From contig JAKBGP010000080.1 in NCBI GenBank assembly GCA_021833045.1, positions 1-8,684 on the forward strand: a stretch of DNA of 8,684 nucleotides. The letters are read 5' to 3'. Shown here piece after piece: positions 6,892 through 8,684 of this stretch; position 1 is the first letter of the stretch; each line of letters starts with the position of its first letter. Under the pieces are notes generated by a model, which saw only the letters and a list, made by a program, of their open reading frames with translations, was not told the origin of the DNA and searched no databases. A program made the position numbers and the translations under genes. The DNA comes from Thermoplasmata archaeon (GTDB taxonomy: Archaea; Thermoplasmatota; Thermoplasmata; Thermoplasmatales; Thermoplasmataceae).

Positions 6892-7218
6892 ATGACAAGA
6901 AACATAGGACTTGACATTGCACCACCGGAAAAGCAGTGTGAAGATAAGAAATGTCCGTACCACTCAAATCTGAGTGTAAGGGGAAGAGTAATCATAGGCA
7001 CAGTTGTTTCAAAGGGAATGGTAAACAGTGTGGTAGTAAGGAGAGAATTTAAGAAATTCAACTCAAAGTATGAGAGGAATATAAAATCCATATCGAGCTA
7101 TCATGTACACCTACCTCCCTGTATTGAGGTGAAGAACGGAGATAGAGTTCTCTTCACGGAATGCAGGAAACTTGCAAAGACAATATCGCACGTTGTTGTA
7201 GGGAGGCTGGATCAATGA
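6892..7218 (+). CDS. rps17: 30S ribosomal protein S17 (uS17)
   Basis: S17, 108 residues, is an OB-fold primary 16S rRNA-binding protein. It has the archaeal/eukaryotic N-terminus with two cysteines (Cys16 and Cys21 in QCEDKKCPYH), then the core VRGRVIIGTVVSKGMVNSVVVRREF, YERNIKSISSYHVHLPPCIEVKNGDRVLFTECRKLAKTISHVVV. The start directly follows the rnp1 stop, with a GGAGGAUGA-like site in the end of rnp1. The stop overlaps the rpl14 start as ATGA. Confidence 0.96.
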   Translation: MTRNIGLDIAPPEKQCEDKKCPYHSNLSVRGRVIIGTVVSKGMVNSVVVRREFKKFNSKYERNIKSISSYHVHLPPCIEVKNGDRVLFTECRKLAKTISHVVVGRLDQ

Positions 7219-7613
7219 AGGGTATAGCCGGAAGGCAGTCAAGAGGATTACCACTTGGAGCACGAATGGTATGCGCAGATAATAGCGGTGCCAAAATTGT
7301 AAGTCTAATTAATGTAAAAGCATGGCACGGAGTCGCAAGAAGGGTTCCAGCAGCAGGTGTTGGTGACATGTTTATAGCAAGCGTTAAAAAAGGAGGTCCA
7401 GACGTTAGGGCAAAGGTTGTTTACGCAGTGGTGATAAGACAGAAGCGGCCCTATAGAAGAGCAGATGGCTCAATTATTTCATTTGAGGAAAATGCAGCCG
7501 TACTGGTAACACCTGATGGTGAAGTAAGAGGATCAGAAATAAAGGGACCAGTGGCCAGGGAAGCAGCCGAAAGATGGCCAAGGATAGCCGCCATTGCATC
7601 CACTATAGTTTAG
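7215..7613 (+). CDS. rpl14: 50S ribosomal protein L14 (uL14)
   Basis: L14, 132 residues, equals the usual archaeal length. It lies at the subunit interface, near the site where translation GTPases act. The family pattern is complete: GLPLGARMVCADNSGAKIVSLINVKAWHG, RVPAAGVGDMFIASVKKGGPDVRAKVVYAVVIRQKRPYRRADGS, and FEENAAVLVTPDGEVRGSEIKGPVAREAAERWPRIAAIAS. The frame is open further upstream, to 7161, but ATG 7215 matches the family start and overlaps the rps17 stop as ATGA. It ends in TAG, which forms part of the next Shine-Dalgarno region (TAGGTGA). Confidence 0.97.
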   Translation: MKGIAGRQSRGLPLGARMVCADNSGAKIVSLINVKAWHGVARRVPAAGVGDMFIASVKKGGPDVRAKVVYAVVIRQKRPYRRADGSIISFEENAAVLVTPDGEVRGSEIKGPVAREAAERWPRIAAIASTIV

Positions 7614-7617
7614 GTGA
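7612..7617 (+). promoter_or_regulatory. Shine-Dalgarno site of rpl24
   Basis: AGGTGA overlaps the TAG stop of rpl14 and lies 7 nt before ATG 7625. It favours this start over the in-frame ATG at 7574, which lies inside rpl14. Confidence 0.75.
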
Positions 7618-7624
7618 AAAGAAG

Positions 7625-8179
7625 ATGATGAATAAGGTAAAGGTAACACTGGAAAAAGACCTCAGGAAAAAACTAGGAATTAGACAGTTTCCCATAATGA
7701 GAGGAGATATAGTTAAGATAATTAAGGGGAGCAGGAGAGGAGAAGGTGGAAAAGTTTCATCAGTCGACCACAGGCACTCACTTGTAATAATTGATGGAAT
7801 AAATATTGCAAAGGCTGATGGAAAGGAAAAGTCATTCCCGATACAGCCAGAAAAGATAGAAATAACAAAACTCGACCTCAATATGGACGAAAGGTCAGAA
7901 AGAATAAGAGAACTTGCAGCAATGAAGAACATTGTTCTCAACGATCAGGTACTGGAAGAATACTCTACCAAGAATGAACCTGAAGCTCAGGAGGAGATTG
8001 AGCAGCCACAGGATGAAACTACTGAGTCTCAGACGGAAAAAGTATCCGAAGAAGAGCCAGAAGAGGAAAGTGAAATCCCAGACAACCTCAGTGAAGAGGA
8101 GTTACCTGAAGAGGAAAACGAGGAAAAAGATGAGGATGAGCAAAAAGATCCAGAAGAAGATGAAGGAGATGAACAGTAA
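7625..8179 (+). CDS. rpl24: 50S ribosomal protein L24 (uL24) with long acidic C-terminal tail
   Basis: L24, 184 residues, is much longer than the roughly 120 usual in Archaea. The normal part, residues 1-112, has the KOW motif (MRGDIVKIIKGSRRGEGGKVSSVD, 25-48), the archaeal N-terminus with KDLRKKLGIRQFPI, and the C-terminal part EITKLDLNMDERSERI. From about residue 117 the protein becomes a low-complexity tail. In 117-184 I count 36 Asp/Glu among 68 residues against 3 Lys, no Arg and no aromatic residue, so it is probably disordered. ATG 7625 is chosen because the AGGTGA at 7612-7617 is 7 nt upstream; ATG 7628 directly after is possible. L24 binds 23S rRNA early and in Archaea lies near the tunnel exit. 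The tail is in the same frame up to the stop that abuts rps4e. Confidence 0.95.
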   Translation: MMNKVKVTLEKDLRKKLGIRQFPIMRGDIVKIIKGSRRGEGGKVSSVDHRHSLVIIDGINIAKADGKEKSFPIQPEKIEITKLDLNMDERSERIRELAAMKNIVLNDQVLEEYSTKNEPEAQEEIEQPQDETTESQTEKVSEEEPEEESEIPDNLSEEELPEEENEEKDEDEQKDPEEDEGDEQ

Positions 8180-8684
8180 TGATAAATAAAACTAAAAGGC
8201 AGATGATCCCAAGAGTTGTAAAAATTCCAAGGAAGAAGTATTTCTGGGGAGCAACTTCAATGCCCGGACCACACAAAAGGAATGCATCTGTACCGATGTT
8301 ACATGTATTGAGAGATTACCTATCTCTTGGAGACAAGGAGAGAGAAATCACAAGACTACTAAATAATAAATTCGTGATGGTAGATGGAAAAGCAATTAAG
8401 GAAAAGAAATATCCTGCCGGCTTCATGGACCTTATCACGATACCAGAACTCAAGAAGAGTTACAGGATTCTTTACGATAAACTGGGAAGATTAACACCAG
8501 TTCCAGAGAAGGAAGAGAATTCAAACGTCAAACCAAGAAAGGTTCTAAACAAATACACCATTAAAGGGGGAAAGACGATGATTGCATGCCACGATGGATA
8601 CACATTCATTAGTGATAACAAGGGCATATCCACGGGTGACGTGGTTCTCTACAATGTAAAGGATAAGAAGATTGATGGAACCAT
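8180..8684 (+). CDS. rps4e: 30S ribosomal protein S4e (eS4), 3' end outside window
   Basis: The frame starting at ATG 8180 stays open to the end of the window (168 codons), so the gene is cut by the window edge; archaeal S4e is usually about 235-240 residues. S4e is an archaeal/eukaryotic small-subunit protein with an S4-like domain and a KOW domain. The N-terminal block MPGPHKRNASVPMLHVLRDYL is the family mark, followed by the S4-like stretch EITRLLNNKFVMVDGKAIKEKKYPAGFMDLITIPELKKSYRILYDKLGRLTPVPE. The segment VLNKYTIKGGKTMIACHDGYTFISDNKGISTGDVVLYNV belongs to the central region. The start directly follows the rpl24 stop, with GGAG at 8165-8168 within rpl24. An ATG at 8204 is a weaker alternative. 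Confidence 0.93.

Noticed and set aside
7603..7941. Minus-strand frame of 112 codons rich in hydrophobic residues
   Set aside because: The apparent membrane protein arises from reading the purine-rich rpl24 strand in reverse. There is no independent evidence for it.
7932..8189. Plus-strand Lys/Arg-rich frame of 85 codons within rpl24
   Set aside because: It is the +1-type shadow of the GAA/GAG-rich acidic tail, which yields Lys and Arg codons. The rpl24 frame has the intact KOW core continuous with the tail and ends neatly at rps4e.

Overview
This window is an ordinary archaeal chromosomal segment dominated by the conserved S10-spc type ribosomal protein operon. The order rpl3-rpl4-rpl23-rpl2-rps19-rpl22-rps3-rpl29-sui1-rnp1-rps17-rpl14-rpl24-rps4e is diagnostic of Archaea, because aIF1, RNase P subunit p29 and S4e lie between or beside the bacterial-type genes. 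The AT-rich, purine-rich coding strand, the preference for AGA/AGG arginine and ATA isoleucine codons, the TATA-type promoters, an apparently leaderless gene and the HTH_10 (Bat-like) regulator suggest a euryarchaeon. The start of L3 (MATPHHPRRGS) points to the Thermoplasmata, probably Thermoplasmatales. That placement is inferred from remembered family likeness, not from a search.

Region 1 (1-1652) holds three small genes: an isochorismatase-like cysteine hydrolase (+), a convergent 86-residue unrecognised protein (-), and a Bat/HTH_10-type transcription regulator (+) divergent from it. The divergent pair share a 67-bp gap with a single near-symmetrical TATA element. The convergent pair are separated by 81 bp with a small hairpin.

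Region 2 (1653-1862) is a 210-bp non-coding leader and promoter region before rpl3. It has a good archaeal TATA box (1739-1746), an implied leader of about 95 nt, a 17-codon upstream ORF, a 14-bp perfect palindrome and a clear Shine-Dalgarno site.

Region 3 (1863-8684) is the ribosomal operon, all on +, with almost no intergenic space. Many junctions are ATGA or TAATG overlaps, which suggests translational coupling. Besides eleven complete ribosomal proteins it encodes aIF1 (start-site selection) and the RNase P protein p29 (tRNA 5' maturation), so translation initiation, tRNA maturation and ribosome assembly genes are made from one transcript. The window ends inside rps4e.

No new system was found. 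The points most worth a second look are the long, strongly acidic C-terminal tail on L24, the 41-nt overlap of rpl29 with the end of rps3, and the leader of rpl3. There are no tRNA or rRNA genes, CRISPR arrays, insertion sequences or other mobile DNA that I can see.
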